DNA of 64,000 bases from Epibacterium sp. Ofav1-8 (GCF_022348185.1 NZ_JAKRFD010000002.1:62001-126000), one strand, 5' to 3'. Positions 27,552-37,534 are shown, counted from the stretch's first letter. Notes: generated by a model not told the origin, from the letters alone. Made by a program: numbers and translations.

Positions 27552-29078
27552 TTAAACAGTCCACCGATAAAGCCAGACCTCGGAGGCGGCAGCGCCGTCC
27601 TTGCGCAGTTGCGCCCGCAGCTCGACGTGAGTCTGCTCACCCGGGTCAAAGGAAAACGCCAGCCGCATGCCGCCGGTTTCCGGGTTGCGTTCGAGAATGC
27701 CGTCGCTGGTCTCCAGATGCGGAGAGGAGACGTGGATCGAGAACTCCTCCGGCGCGGCCTCGAAGATCGGATGCGCCTCGAAGTCGATCACCATCAGCCG
27801 GCCGGGATCGCCAAAGATCTTGGCCCCCGAGGCGGTATTGATGACACGCGGCAGGTCCAGCACAGGTTCATCGCCCCAGGTCAGGCGATACTCAAGATCG
27901 ACACGCGTGCCAGCGGCATAAGGCACCTGTGGACGCCAGTAGGCGACGATGTTGTCGTAGATTTCCTTGTCTGCCGGGATCTCGACCAGCGTCACGGCGC
28001 CGGTCCCCCAGTCGCCCTTGGGTTCGACCCAGAGCGAGGGGCGGCGGTGATAATGCGCCTCCAGATCGGCGAAATCCGAGAGCTTGCGCGCGCGTTGCAT
28101 CAGGCCAAAGCCCATCGGGTTCTCGTCCACGAAGCTGGACACTTGCAGGCGTGTCGGATTGGCCAGCGGCCGCCACAGCACCTCGCCCTGGCCGTTCTTG
28201 ACCAGCAGGCCGTCACTGTCATGCACCGCGGGGCGGAAATCGTCAAAGCGCTGATGATTGGTGCCGTCAAACAGGAACATCGAGGTGAGAGGCGCAAGGC
28301 CCGCATGGCTGAGGTCCTTGCGCGGGAACAGGGTGGCGGTGACATCCATCACGCAAGGATTGCCCGGCGTGATGTCGAACCGATAGGCGCCCGTTACCGA
28401 CGGGCTGTCCATCAGCGCATGCACCACCATGTTTTCCTGCAATGGCCCCGGGGCCTCCAGCCAGAAGCTGACGAATTCGGGGAATTCCTCGCCCTCGGGA
28501 TCGGCGGTCTTCAGCGCCAGCCCGCGCGCCGACAGGCCGTAGTTGTTGCCGTTTGCAATGGCGCGGAAATAGCTTGCGCCCTGAAACACGCAGAACTCGG
28601 TCTTCTTGCCCGGATGATCGGGATCGTCGAGATCGGTCCGCAGGCGGAAACCGGAATATCCCAGCGCTCCGTCGCGCGACAGGGTCGGCGAAATCTCGGG
28701 GTGGGTCTTGAACCGCGCCATGTCGAAGGCCACGCCTGAGGAGACGCCCTCGGTAACCGCATGGATCTGGACCGGGCGTTCGAAATAGAGACCGGGCAGG
28801 AAGAAATCCACGTTGTAGCTGCGGTCGGTATCGGCCCAGAGCGCCTTTGTCACATCGAACTGGATCGACCGGTACTGATCGTAGCTCATGGCGAGCCAGT
28901 CATCCGGCACCGAGCTGCGTTCCTTGAATGGGCGTTCGGCGAGCGCCTTGGCGCGGGCGATCACATCAGCGCGAGAGAAGGTTTCGCCTCCCGCAGTGGC
29001 ACGCGCGGCAGGAGCGACCGCGATCAGGGACAGGGCGGATGCGGTTTGCAGGAAGGCACGACGGCTGAATGTGCTCAT
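27552..29078 (-). CDS. opgG: periplasmic glucan biosynthesis protein (OpgG/OpgD family)
   Basis: A 508-aa protein. The Tat-type signal (SRRAFLQTASALSLIAVAPAARA) resembles OpgD more than Sec-exported OpgG, but in alphaproteobacteria a single OpgG/D copy is usual. The MdoG beta-sandwich domain has RPVQIHAVTEGVSSG and DLEAHYHRRPSLWVEP. It acts in the periplasm on branching or release of glucans made by OpgH. It overlaps opgC by 4 nt. Confidence 0.92.
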   Translation of the reverse strand: MSTFSRRAFLQTASALSLIAVAPAARATAGGETFSRADVIARAKALAERPFKERSSVPDDWLAMSYDQYRSIQFDVTKALWADTDRSYNVDFFLPGLYFERPVQIHAVTEGVSSGVAFDMARFKTHPEISPTLSRDGALGYSGFRLRTDLDDPDHPGKKTEFCVFQGASYFRAIANGNNYGLSARGLALKTADPEGEEFPEFVSFWLEAPGPLQENMVVHALMDSPSVTGAYRFDITPGNPCVMDVTATLFPRKDLSHAGLAPLTSMFLFDGTNHQRFDDFRPAVHDSDGLLVKNGQGEVLWRPLANPTRLQVSSFVDENPMGFGLMQRARKLSDFADLEAHYHRRPSLWVEPKGDWGTGAVTLVEIPADKEIYDNIVAYWRPQVPYAAGTRVDLEYRLTWGDEPVLDLPRVINTASGAKIFGDPGRLMVIDFEAHPIFEAAPEEFSIHVSSPHLETSDGILERNPETGGMRLAFSFDPGEQTHVELRAQLRKDGAAASEVWLYRWTV

Positions 29079-30352
29079 CGTTTGCGTCTCCAGGGTTGGG
29101 ATTTGAACCAGGCTGCGCCAAACGCGCAGCCGATGATGAGGGCGAAGCCTGCAAGGTTTGCAGCGGCGGTCACGAGGATGCCGCGATCCGTCTGATCCAG
29201 CGCGGCGCCGATGAACCGGGCCAGCGCCATGGAAAATACAAAAACCGCAAGGCTTTGTTGGCCGACCTTGGTAATCAGCGCGATGATCTGTCCCCAGAGA
29301 CGCGACAGCGCGGAGGTGCCGCGCGCCACCAGGTTCTGACCGTTTTCACCGGCCACAAGCCACGCCAGATACGCCAGCGACAGAAAGTGCATGTAGCGCA
29401 GCAGGCCAAAGTCGGTCTTTTCCCGCCACTCGTCGGTGATGCGCCAGGCGGGGCGGATGGCCTCGCCCAGATCCGGGGCGGAGGCGTTGAGCCAGCTGAA
29501 CACTTTCCACGATCCAAAGGGCATCGACAGGATCAGGAAGGCGGCAGCACTCACGGCGAGGGCGCGGCTGACCGGCGGCTTCGGCAGCCAGCCGGCCATG
29601 AAGGCAAAGCCGGTGAAGAACAAAAGCTGCCAGCCAAAGGGGTTGAAGAACCATTCGCGGTCCGACCAGGGTTCTGCCGGGAGGGACAGACCGTCGGGGC
29701 CAAGACCGAGCACATAGGGGTTTGCCAGCAGCCAGAGCGCAATGCACAATCCGGCAACCGCCCAAAGCCCGGCCTTTCGGACCCCCATCACCGCCGGCAT
29801 CAGGGCCAGGACCACCAGATACATCGGCAGGATGTCAAAGTAGTTCGGCACATAGGTGAGGGTGAAAATCCCCACGATCTGCTGTGTGGTGTTGGAAAAG
29901 AACCGGTGCAGGTTCAGCGAGCCGATATAGCTCTTGTCGAAGCCGCCATAGAGATCAAGCGCGGCCATCGACATGGCGAGGAAGAAGAACAGGCCGATAT
30001 GGGCCCAGAACACCTGCCAGCAGCGATAGGCCACACGGGCGGTGCCCAGCCACCAGCCATGACGGGCGAATGACCCGCCAAAGGCGATGGCCGAGGCCAT
30101 GCCCGAGCAGAACACGAAGATCTCCGTCGCGTCGGAAAATCCAAACCGGGCCGGAATCCAGCCAGTCCAGCGGTTGCCGGGAATATGCGCGCACAGGATG
30201 ATGAACATCGCAATGCCACGGTAGAAATCCAGGCGCGGGTCCCGGGGGCGCGGTGCGCCCGCCGCCGCATCGGGCGGGGCACTCATCGCATTGGCGGCCG
30301 CGCGGGGAGCACTCCCCTTGTCAGGCGCCGGAAAGGGCGCGATTTCTGCCAT
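29075..30352 (-). CDS. opgC: OpgC membrane acyltransferase (glucan substitution)
   Basis: A 425-aa multi-pass membrane protein. A Pro/Ala-rich N-terminus precedes the OpgC signature DPRLDFYRGIAMFIILCAHI and FSDATEIFVFCSGM. About ten helices follow. OpgC transfers succinyl groups to periplasmic glucans, which gives them charge. It is the first gene of opgC-G-H, 22 bp after the TPR gene. Confidence 0.92.
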   Translation of the reverse strand: MAEIAPFPAPDKGSAPRAAANAMSAPPDAAAGAPRPRDPRLDFYRGIAMFIILCAHIPGNRWTGWIPARFGFSDATEIFVFCSGMASAIAFGGSFARHGWWLGTARVAYRCWQVFWAHIGLFFFLAMSMAALDLYGGFDKSYIGSLNLHRFFSNTTQQIVGIFTLTYVPNYFDILPMYLVVLALMPAVMGVRKAGLWAVAGLCIALWLLANPYVLGLGPDGLSLPAEPWSDREWFFNPFGWQLLFFTGFAFMAGWLPKPPVSRALAVSAAAFLILSMPFGSWKVFSWLNASAPDLGEAIRPAWRITDEWREKTDFGLLRYMHFLSLAYLAWLVAGENGQNLVARGTSALSRLWGQIIALITKVGQQSLAVFVFSMALARFIGAALDQTDRGILVTAAANLAGFALIIGCAFGAAWFKSQPWRRKR

Positions 30353-30374
30353 CTGTTTTCAATCTCCTAAAGGA

Positions 30375-31739
30375 TCACTCCGCCGGAACGCTCTGGGCCC
30401 CGCCGTTGTTCCGCGCGGATGCAATCAGGGCGCGACGGGTGGTCGCGTAATTGTCTTCGCCGCCCCCGCGTTTGGCTTTTCGATCGTCCAGGATGGCCTC
30501 CACTTGCGTCCAGTTGCCTGCCCGCAGGCCCGCGTCGATGGTCATCCGTTCAAAGACGTCCCGCTGGGCGTGGCTGCCACCTGCAAGTTGCAACGAATCC
30601 CGTGACTTAGCGAGGTAACCGAAAGCTGTGCCGTAGTCGCCTTCCCCAAAAGCCTCAAGCCCCTTTGCAACACTGCAGCCCGGGTCGGCCATTCTTTGCG
30701 CGGCTTCAGTGGAGGCTTGCGCACCATCGGCGTGTATCCGCCGGATCAGGCGGTTCGTCGCCGATGCGCGATCGCCACCGACCAGCGCCAGCAGGTAGTG
30801 CAGATCCGCAAAGATCAGACTGCCATCCTCGGTTCGGTTGGCGCAGAGGTCTGCCAATTCGTCCCAGCGATCCCCGACGTTGACACCGTCCAGTTCCAGC
30901 CGCATCAGCAGCGACGTGGCGTTGGAAATATCGCGGTAGTCGTCGGTCTTGTCCTTGCGCACTTCGTCGTCATACAGCCGCATCACCTCGTCGATCTGGC
31001 CAAGGTCCAGATGCATCAGGGCCTTGTGCCACCAGACGTGGTAGCGGAAGTTGTTGCAATGCGCCCAGGCGTCTTCGCGCCCGCTGAGCCAGCCAAGGCC
31101 GGTTTTGGCATTGCCGGTCATGTCATGCACATGCGCCACCGCATGCAGGCCCCAGGCGTCATCCGGCGCGGTCCAGAGCGCCTGGCGCCCGGTGATCTCG
31201 GCGCGGTCATATTCGCCTGTTTCCTCCAGTGCGAAGGCGTGGCAGCCCAGTAGGTAGCCATGACCTGCGTGTTCGGTGGAATAGGCGGGCAGCACGCGTT
31301 CGACCGAGGCCCGCATACCGCGCGCATCCCCGAGGATAAACCGGATGCCGTGGCTCAGTTTCATCGCCAGTGTGTCGCAGGGGTGGTGGGTCAGCACCTC
31401 TTCCATGCAGGTGATCGCGCGTGAGGGATGCCCGGCAAGCCATGCCTCCAGCGCATCCACATATTTGCGTTCACGCGGCAATGCGCCTTCATAGGCGGTC
31501 TTTGCAGTTGCAAGGGCCTCGTGCGCGGTGGGCACCAGTTCCGCACGTCCCAGCATTAGGAGCGACAGCCCCTTGATGGCATGACCCAGCGCAAAATCGG
31601 GGGCGGCCTCCAGCACGGCCCCAAGGTGGTTTGCGGTGCGCGCTGCGTGGGCGAGCACGCCCAGTTGCGCCCCGTTCCATTCGCTGAGCGCGCGGGGATC
31701 GGTGAGGCTGCACTCCTGTCCGAAGATATCCTGGGTCAT
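30375..31739 (-). CDS. TTC38-like tetratricopeptide-repeat protein
   Basis: A 454-aa soluble alpha-helical protein of the TTC38 family, found in bacteria and animals. Motifs: HAIKGLSLLMLGR near residue 53, HGIRFILGDARGMR, HAGHGYLLGCHAFALEETGEY (TPR unit) and WGLHAVAHVHDMTGN. The family probably has a scaffold or enzyme-like role that is not known. It precedes the opg genes on the same strand with a 22-bp gap and may be cotranscribed. The minus-strand promoter region at about 31760-31800 contains TTGACA on that strand. Confidence 0.82.
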   Translation of the reverse strand: MTQDIFGQECSLTDPRALSEWNGAQLGVLAHAARTANHLGAVLEAAPDFALGHAIKGLSLLMLGRAELVPTAHEALATAKTAYEGALPRERKYVDALEAWLAGHPSRAITCMEEVLTHHPCDTLAMKLSHGIRFILGDARGMRASVERVLPAYSTEHAGHGYLLGCHAFALEETGEYDRAEITGRQALWTAPDDAWGLHAVAHVHDMTGNAKTGLGWLSGREDAWAHCNNFRYHVWWHKALMHLDLGQIDEVMRLYDDEVRKDKTDDYRDISNATSLLMRLELDGVNVGDRWDELADLCANRTEDGSLIFADLHYLLALVGGDRASATNRLIRRIHADGAQASTEAAQRMADPGCSVAKGLEAFGEGDYGTAFGYLAKSRDSLQLAGGSHAQRDVFERMTIDAGLRAGNWTQVEAILDDRKAKRGGGEDNYATTRRALIASARNNGGAQSVPAE

Positions 31740-32003
31740 GGGCGGGTCACTTTCACAAGCTGAATACTGAAGATGTCAAAAGTGATGCTAGCGAAGCGGT
31801 TTACACCGCGCGCCCCCCGCTCGCGCTTTGGTGAAGCCGCGTGTGGGTTTCGGCAGGAAACTGACATGAAAACGGGGTGAGATGAGCAAAAATCGGCACA
31901 AATACCCGGGCTTGCGCTGTTTGAGGCAGCACGCGGGTGCCGTGGCACCGGGTTTTGTAACATTGCGAAACGGCCCCGCGGGCCCGCAGCAATCCTGTCT
32001 ATT

Positions 32004-33203
32004 TCAGTCGTCCTTGAAAGGCGTATCAGTGGCGAGAATCTCGTCACTGTCTGCGCCGCATATAGGGGGCGATTTGCGGTATGTCACCGGGGTGCGTGAG
32101 AATTTGAGCGGATTGCCCAAAAGGCGCAGTGGGGTGTCACCCGATTGCATGGTCACCACCATATCGCGTGCCGCAACCTGATCGGTTTCAAACACCTGAT
32201 CGAGGGTTTTCACAGGGCCGACCGGGACCTTTGCCGTCTCCATCGCCGTGATCACCTCATCGGTGCTGTAGCGCCGGAGTGCAGGGATCAGGATGTCATT
32301 CAGCGCGCCGCGATTTTCAAGGCGGGCGGGATTGGAGGCAAAGCGGGGATCCTCCGCCAGCCCCTCAAGCGCGAGGAACGCCATGAAACGGCGGAACTGG
32401 CTGTCATTGCCCACCGCGAGGATCACATGGCCATCGCGGGTTTCATAGGTGCCATAGGGCATGATCGAGGGGTGTTCATTGCCCCGGCGCAGCGGTTTTT
32501 GGCCGGTGTTGAGGTAGCTCACCCCCTCATTGATGAGCCAAGCGATTTGCGCGTCGACCAGCGCCAGCTCCACCTGCTGGCCTTCGCCGGTGAGGTCGCG
32601 GTGGCGCAGCGCTGAGAGGATGCCGATGGTCGCGTACATGCCGCACATCACATCCGCGATGCCGACGCCGACCTTGACCGGCGCGCCTTCGGGCTCGCCG
32701 GTCAGGGACATGATGCCACCATAGCCCTGCGCCATCAGGTCATAGCCGGGCTTTTCACGGTTCGGGCCGGTCTGGCCGTAGCCCGATATGGACGCATAGA
32801 CCAGACGGGGGCAACTCTCGCGGAGGGACGCGTAATCCAGCCCGTATTTGGCCAGCCCGCCGGGTTTGAAGTTCTCCACCAGCACATCGGCCTGCGCCGC
32901 AAGGCGGCGGATGATGTCCTGGCCCTCGGGTTTGGATATATCAAGCGCGAGTGAGCGTTTGTTGCGATTGGCGGCCATGAAATAGGGCGTAAGATCAGCG
33001 TCTTCTGCGACGCTCTTGCCCCATTGGCGGGTGTCGTCGCCGCCGGTGGAGGGGTTTTCGACCTTGATCACATCCGCGCCGAGATCGCCCAAGAGCTGTG
33101 TCGCGGTAGGGCCTGCGAGGATGCGCGACAGATCGAGCACCTTCACACCCTTGAGCGCGCCATGTGGCAGAGCGGCGGCGGGCGAGGTTTCAGATGCGGC
33201 CAT
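32004..33203 (-). CDS. CaiB/BaiF family CoA-transferase
   Basis: A 399-aa class III CoA-transferase when started at MAASETSP (33203); a slightly longer start is possible. Motifs: GVKVLDLSRILAGPTATQLLGDLGADVIKVE at the N-terminus and the catalytic Asp155 in GYDLMAQG. The family moves CoA between carboxylates (formyl/oxalate, carnitine, succinate types). It overlaps the ThDP gene upstream by 14 nt, so it is in one operon. The substrate cannot be read from the sequence. Confidence 0.9.
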   Translation of the reverse strand: MAASETSPAAALPHGALKGVKVLDLSRILAGPTATQLLGDLGADVIKVENPSTGGDDTRQWGKSVAEDADLTPYFMAANRNKRSLALDISKPEGQDIIRRLAAQADVLVENFKPGGLAKYGLDYASLRESCPRLVYASISGYGQTGPNREKPGYDLMAQGYGGIMSLTGEPEGAPVKVGVGIADVMCGMYATIGILSALRHRDLTGEGQQVELALVDAQIAWLINEGVSYLNTGQKPLRRGNEHPSIMPYGTYETRDGHVILAVGNDSQFRRFMAFLALEGLAEDPRFASNPARLENRGALNDILIPALRRYSTDEVITAMETAKVPVGPVKTLDQVFETDQVAARDMVVTMQSGDTPLRLLGNPLKFSRTPVTYRKSPPICGADSDEILATDTPFKDD

Positions 33204-34803
33204 CGTAAGCTTCCTTGTCAATTTCAGCGGCGATCACCGTGAATGTCTCTGCTTTGACGGCGAGGTCAAGGGCAGCCTTCAGCTCCTTGCGGTTGCGGAC
33301 CGTATGGCCCTCACCGCCAAAGGCGCGGCCGATGGCGGCGAAGTCGTGGCGGCCAAAATCTACCCCCGCATTGGGGAGCTGGCGCTGGCGTTGCTTGAGA
33401 TCAATCAGGGCAAGCGAGGCATCGACAAAGACGATGAAAATCGGCGCAAGACCCATTTCTGCAGCGGTTGCCAACTCACCCGCCACCATCAGGAACCCCG
33501 CATCGCCGGAGAAGCTGACAACGGTGCGGTCAGGATCTGCAAGCTTGCGCCCCATGGCGAGCGGCAGGGCGCAGCCCATGGTGCACAGGCCTGAGGATTG
33601 CACCAGTTGGCGCGGTTCCGTGCAGGGCCACATCTGGCTGAGCAAAATACGGTGCGCGCCGCTGTCGGCGGTCAGCAGCGTATCGGCGGGCAGGCTCTCG
33701 ATGCATTGCGCGATCACGCCCGCCGGGCCCCAGTCGTCAGAGCGTGGGAAGGCCTCGGCGAGGGCCGTTTGCGTGTTGGGGATTTCGCCGCCGGACCAGA
33801 GGGTTGCGGGCTGGGGTGCAACCGCGAGGGCCGCCAGTGTGGCGGGGATGTCGGCCACCAGCGGCAGGCTGGATTGATGCATGTAATGGGTGTTGGATTC
33901 TGGTGTAATGTCGATCACGCGGGTGCGGGCTGCGTCCCAGGCATTGCGCCAGCCGGTGCGCATCTCGATCGGGTCATACCCGATGCAGAGGATGAGATCC
34001 GAGGCCTCCACGATCGGCAGCAGATGTCGGTCCGCAAGCGGCGAGAGGCCAGCACCACCGAGGCACAGGGGATGATCCTCAGACAGGATGCCCTTGGCCT
34101 TGTAGGTGGTGACAAAGGGGATCTGGCGGGCCTCGACAAAGGCCGCGACCGCCTCCGGGCCACCGGACAGCAGCGCATCCAGGCCAATGACCGCAAGCGG
34201 GCGCGCGGCCTCCCTCAGCCAATCATGCGCCTGCGCCAGTGTTGCACCGGCAGGCGCGGTTGCTCCGGCAGGCGCGCGGCGGATGTTGCGTTCTGTGGCG
34301 GGGGCGTTGGCCACGGTGATCGGCACATCGATATGAACCGGCCCCTGACGGGCCTCGGTGGCGATGGCGACAGCCTTGTCGGCGATCACATCGGCAGCGG
34401 CTGCATCAAGGCGAAAGCTGGCCTTGGTGATCGGTGCAAAAACCGCCTGCTGGTCGAGCACCTGATGGGTGTAGGTCTGCGCCTCGTCTGCATCGACGCA
34501 GCCGGTCAGCACCAGCATCGGCACCCGGTCCTGATGGGCGTTGGCGACCACATTGACCCCGTTCAGCGCGCCGGGGCCAAGTGTTGCCACCAGAATGACG
34601 GGAGCGCCATCGCTATGATGCACGCCTTCGCCCATGAACCCGGCGCAGTTTTCGTGTTTGGCGAGGTGGAAACGGATCCCGGCGCGGGTGAGTGCGTCCA
34701 CAAGGGTCAGAACTTCGCCGCCGGGCATGCCAAAGGCGTGGCGGCAGCCTGCGTCATAAAGACGGCGGGCCAGAACATCGGCGGCGCGAAGAGATTGGGT
34801 CAT
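33190..34803 (-). CDS. divergent ThDP-dependent enzyme (acetolactate synthase-like)
   Basis: A 537-aa enzyme with the three-domain ALS layout: GMPGGEVLTLVDAL, the catalytic Glu51 in KHENCAGF, and a central domain. The C-terminal ThDP motif reads GDA (433-435) and ends in VDAS, where the classic motif is GDG...NN. It could be a decarboxylase, carboligase or oxalyl-CoA-decarboxylase relative. The pairing with a CaiB CoA-transferase resembles frc/oxc, but active-site divergence makes that unsure. ALS regulatory subunit ilvN is not nearby. Confidence 0.78.
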   Translation of the reverse strand: MTQSLRAADVLARRLYDAGCRHAFGMPGGEVLTLVDALTRAGIRFHLAKHENCAGFMGEGVHHSDGAPVILVATLGPGALNGVNVVANAHQDRVPMLVLTGCVDADEAQTYTHQVLDQQAVFAPITKASFRLDAAAADVIADKAVAIATEARQGPVHIDVPITVANAPATERNIRRAPAGATAPAGATLAQAHDWLREAARPLAVIGLDALLSGGPEAVAAFVEARQIPFVTTYKAKGILSEDHPLCLGGAGLSPLADRHLLPIVEASDLILCIGYDPIEMRTGWRNAWDAARTRVIDITPESNTHYMHQSSLPLVADIPATLAALAVAPQPATLWSGGEIPNTQTALAEAFPRSDDWGPAGVIAQCIESLPADTLLTADSGAHRILLSQMWPCTEPRQLVQSSGLCTMGCALPLAMGRKLADPDRTVVSFSGDAGFLMVAGELATAAEMGLAPIFIVFVDASLALIDLKQRQRQLPNAGVDFGRHDFAAIGRAFGGEGHTVRNRKELKAALDLAVKAETFTVIAAEIDKEAYDGRI

Positions 34804-34846
34804 CAGAAGTCCGTATCAGTTTGTCGTCAAATTGTAGTCAAAAGGA

Positions 34847-35341
34847 TCATTCGCGCAGGGCGGCCGTGGCGATCGCGCCGAACACCGCGTCGAGCCGCGT
34901 GGCCACGGCAGAGAGTTTCTCTCCTGCTTCGGGCACATAGGGGGCAAAGACATGGCTTGGGGTTTTATAGGAGAGCGTCGCGGTGCCGTCCGCCTCTTCG
35001 GTGACGTAAAAGCGGATGGGGGCCTCGATCATGGCAGCGGTGGAGAGTTCAAGGATCTGCACTGCGTAGTCATTGGCAAAGACCCCGACGATGCGGTTGC
35101 CGGGAATAGTGATGCCGCGGGCGGCGGCAGCGCCCGTTGGCCCGGCCTCGGTCACCACGCCCATGTTCTGCGCTTTGACCGCCGCCTTGAGATCAGCGAG
35201 CAGGGTCTTGTAATCCTTTGTGCTGGCATGGATGGCCCAGCCGTCGCGTGCGGGGATGTCCGCCGCAACCGGCGCGGCGAGTGCCGCAGCCAAAAGGAGA
35301 CCTGCGCCGCGGCGTTTGAGGTGGGCGAGGGGGCAGACCAT
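34847..35341 (-). CDS. secreted DUF302 protein
   Basis: A 164-aa protein with a signal peptide (hydrophobic segment AGLLLAAALAAPVAA). The DUF302 domain spans about 45-150, with PIRFYVTEEADGTATLSY. GGAG sits 9 bp before ATG 35341, which decides the start over an upstream TTG. It is 43 bp upstream of the ThDP gene, same strand. The family has no known function; a role in a reactive or thiol environment has been suggested. Confidence 0.82.
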   Translation of the reverse strand: MVCPLAHLKRRGAGLLLAAALAAPVAADIPARDGWAIHASTKDYKTLLADLKAAVKAQNMGVVTEAGPTGAAAARGITIPGNRIVGVFANDYAVQILELSTAAMIEAPIRFYVTEEADGTATLSYKTPSHVFAPYVPEAGEKLSAVATRLDAVFGAIATAALRE

Positions 35342-35462
35342 GAGGGGCTCCTTCAATGAGGGTTGTCCCCGGGTGTACGCGCAGATGCGTTGAAATACTC
35401 GTCACATTTCGGTGCGGTCGGCGTCAGATCCCACGTGAATCCGGGGCAGGCCCAAAACCGGG

Positions 35463-36482
35463 TCAGGCCCAGCCCTTGCGAAAGAAATGCGGGCTGGCGC
35501 CGAACTTGCGTTTGAACTGCCGGGAGAAATGCGTCGCGGAATTGAACCCGGAGGCCAGCGCGATCTGGGTCACGGACATGGAGGTTTCATTCATCAACGC
35601 AAAGGCGTGGCTGAGGCGCATGTCGGAGTAGACATGCATCGGGCTCTGATCGAGGTAGCGTGAAAACAGCCGTTCAAGCTGACGCCGGGAAATGTCCAGC
35701 TGGGTGCAGAGTTCCCCGATGGACAGGGGCTCCTCGATCGACTCCTGCATCAGTTGCAGGGCGCTCAGCAGGCGCTGGTTGCGGCTGCCGATGGCCACCG
35801 CGTAGTTCGACTTCTGCGGCGCCGCGCCGGAGGTGGAGCGCACGTGCAGGCACATGTCGGCGACAATGATGGCAAGCTGCTTGCCGTGACGTTCCTCGAT
35901 CAGCGTCAGCATCATGTCGGTGGCCGCGCTGCCGCCGCCGCAGGTCATCAGGGTGCTGGTGACTTCGTAGATATTGGGCGAGGGCTTCAGGTGCTCGAAC
36001 CGCTCGACAAACCCGGGCTGGTTCTCCCAGTGCAGGGTAAAGGGCTGATCCTTGATGAGCCCGGCCTGGGCAAGCGCAAAGGCGCCGGTGCAGATCCCGC
36101 CCAGCTTGCGGCCGAAGCGATGTTCGCGCCGCAACCAGTTGAGCGTGACCTCTCCGGCGGCCTCCTGTGGTTCCACACCGGCGCAGACAAAGCCCATGCC
36201 ATCAGAGGGCAGCGCGCCAAGAGGCAGATCGGGCGTCACCACCATGCCGTTGGAACAGCGCAGCGGCGCCCCGTCCTCGGTCATGATGTACCAGCGGTAG
36301 AGTTTTGTGTTGGTGACCTGATTGGCGATCCGCAACGGTTCGATCGCGGCGGCCACCGGCAGCATCGTGGCTTTGGGCAGCAGCAGGAAATAGAAATCCT
36401 GCGGCTCTCCGATGTGCGGGATCGAGAGCGTGGCGGCAGCGCCTTTCTGAACAAAACTGTCTTCGGACACGAGCGTTTCCAT
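35463..36482 (-). CDS. GlxA-type AraC regulator with DJ-1/PfpI domain
   Basis: A 339-aa protein. The N-terminal amidotransferase-like domain (about 30-200) keeps the elbow GGICTGAFALA. The C-terminal AraC HTH (about 245-337) has ISRRQLERLFSRYLDQSP and ALASGFNSATHFSRQFKRKFG. GbdR, ArgR and CdhR of this type sense glycine betaine, arginine or carnitine. The effector here is unknown. It lies upstream of the DUF302 operon on the same strand, at a 121-bp distance. Confidence 0.88.
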   Translation of the reverse strand: METLVSEDSFVQKGAAATLSIPHIGEPQDFYFLLLPKATMLPVAAAIEPLRIANQVTNTKLYRWYIMTEDGAPLRCSNGMVVTPDLPLGALPSDGMGFVCAGVEPQEAAGEVTLNWLRREHRFGRKLGGICTGAFALAQAGLIKDQPFTLHWENQPGFVERFEHLKPSPNIYEVTSTLMTCGGGSAATDMMLTLIEERHGKQLAIIVADMCLHVRSTSGAAPQKSNYAVAIGSRNQRLLSALQLMQESIEEPLSIGELCTQLDISRRQLERLFSRYLDQSPMHVYSDMRLSHAFALMNETSMSVTQIALASGFNSATHFSRQFKRKFGASPHFFRKGWA

Positions 36483-36901
36483 GCTGGTCAGGGGGCTGGG
36501 GCGGGCAGTGCGATCTGCCTCTTGCCCTATCTGCTACTCCCGCTGCACACAAATGTGCCGGGATTTAACGACCTCGATCCGGCGAATTGCGACACGCGTC
36601 TGACCGGCACAAAGCCGCCCGGCAGCTGCGCCTTGAAATGAACGCCGGGGCCGCGGCACCCCGGTGGGCGGGGCGACACATGCGCCGGCGACACGGCATG
36701 GACGATGCACATGATGTGGTGATCGCGGTTCCAGCAGCATGTAACCGGGACACCACACCGCGGGCTCCTATGCCTTTGTATGGACGTGCTGCACCTAAAA
36801 TGCGGGTGGACCTCTTGCAGCCCATTTTTCGCAGCACTAAGACTCGGGTAATCCTCTGTCGGGTATGGTGCCCGTCATGATCCGAAAGACAGGCAGGTCC
36901 A
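36483..36901. other. 419-bp divergent gap between the AraC regulator and clpP
   Basis: Holds the clpP promoter region near the right end (annotated). I see no gene; a GC-rich CCGGGGCCGCGGCACCCCGG partial hairpin lies near 36644-36663. Confidence 0.4.
36815..36843 (+). promoter_or_regulatory. candidate clpP promoter
   Basis: TTGCAG, 17-bp spacer, TAAGAC, about 59 bp before the clpP ATG. The CTTG start also fits the CTTG-N17 layout of alphaproteobacterial RpoH promoters, so heat control is possible. Not tested. Confidence 0.4.
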
Positions 36902-37534
36902 ATGATTGATCCAACAGAAACCTACATGAACACACTTGTGCCGATGGTCGTTGAGCAGACCAGCCGGGGCGAGCGGGCATATGACATTTTCTCGCGCCTG
37001 TTGAAGGAGCGTATCATCTTCCTCAATGGTCCTGTGCATGACGGCATGTCTTCGCTGATCGTGGCGCAGCTGCTGCACCTTGAGGCGGAAAACCCGTCGA
37101 AAGAGATTTCGATGTATATCAACAGCCCCGGTGGCGTCGTGACCTCCGGTCTGTCGATCTACGACACCATGCAGTACATCAAGCCGAAGGTCTCGACCCT
37201 GGTGATCGGCCAGGCGGCCTCCATGGGCTCCCTGCTGCTGACCGCTGGCGAGCCGGGCATGCGCTTCAGCTTGCCGAATTCGCGGGTGATGGTGCACCAA
37301 CCCTCCGGTGGCTATCAGGGGCAGGCGACCGACATCATGATCCACGCCGAAGAGACGCTGAAACTGAAGCGCCGCCTGAACGAGATCTATGTGAAACACA
37401 CCGGTCAGGATTACGACACCATTGAAAAGGCGCTGGAGCGTGACAACTTCATGTCGCCGGAGCAGGCTAAGGAATTCGGTCTCATCGACGAGATCGTGGA
37501 AAACCGCGCCAAGGCTGGCGACGAAGAGAGCTGA
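36902..37534 (+). CDS. clpP: ATP-dependent Clp protease proteolytic subunit
   Basis: A 210-aa serine peptidase with the catalytic triad S107 (GQAASMGS), H132 (VMVHQPSGG) and D181 (ERDNFMS). Normal ClpP length. It forms the barrel chambers that degrade proteins fed by ClpX or ClpA. clpX follows 155 bp downstream. Confidence 0.97.
   Translation: MIDPTETYMNTLVPMVVEQTSRGERAYDIFSRLLKERIIFLNGPVHDGMSSLIVAQLLHLEAENPSKEISMYINSPGGVVTSGLSIYDTMQYIKPKVSTLVIGQAASMGSLLLTAGEPGMRFSLPNSRVMVHQPSGGYQGQATDIMIHAEETLKLKRRLNEIYVKHTGQDYDTIEKALERDNFMSPEQAKEFGLIDEIVENRAKAGDEES

Noticed and set aside
33190-34803. Firm call as oxalyl-CoA decarboxylase or acetolactate synthase
   Set aside because: The GDG...NN motif is altered and no ilvN is near; a phylogeny is needed to decide.
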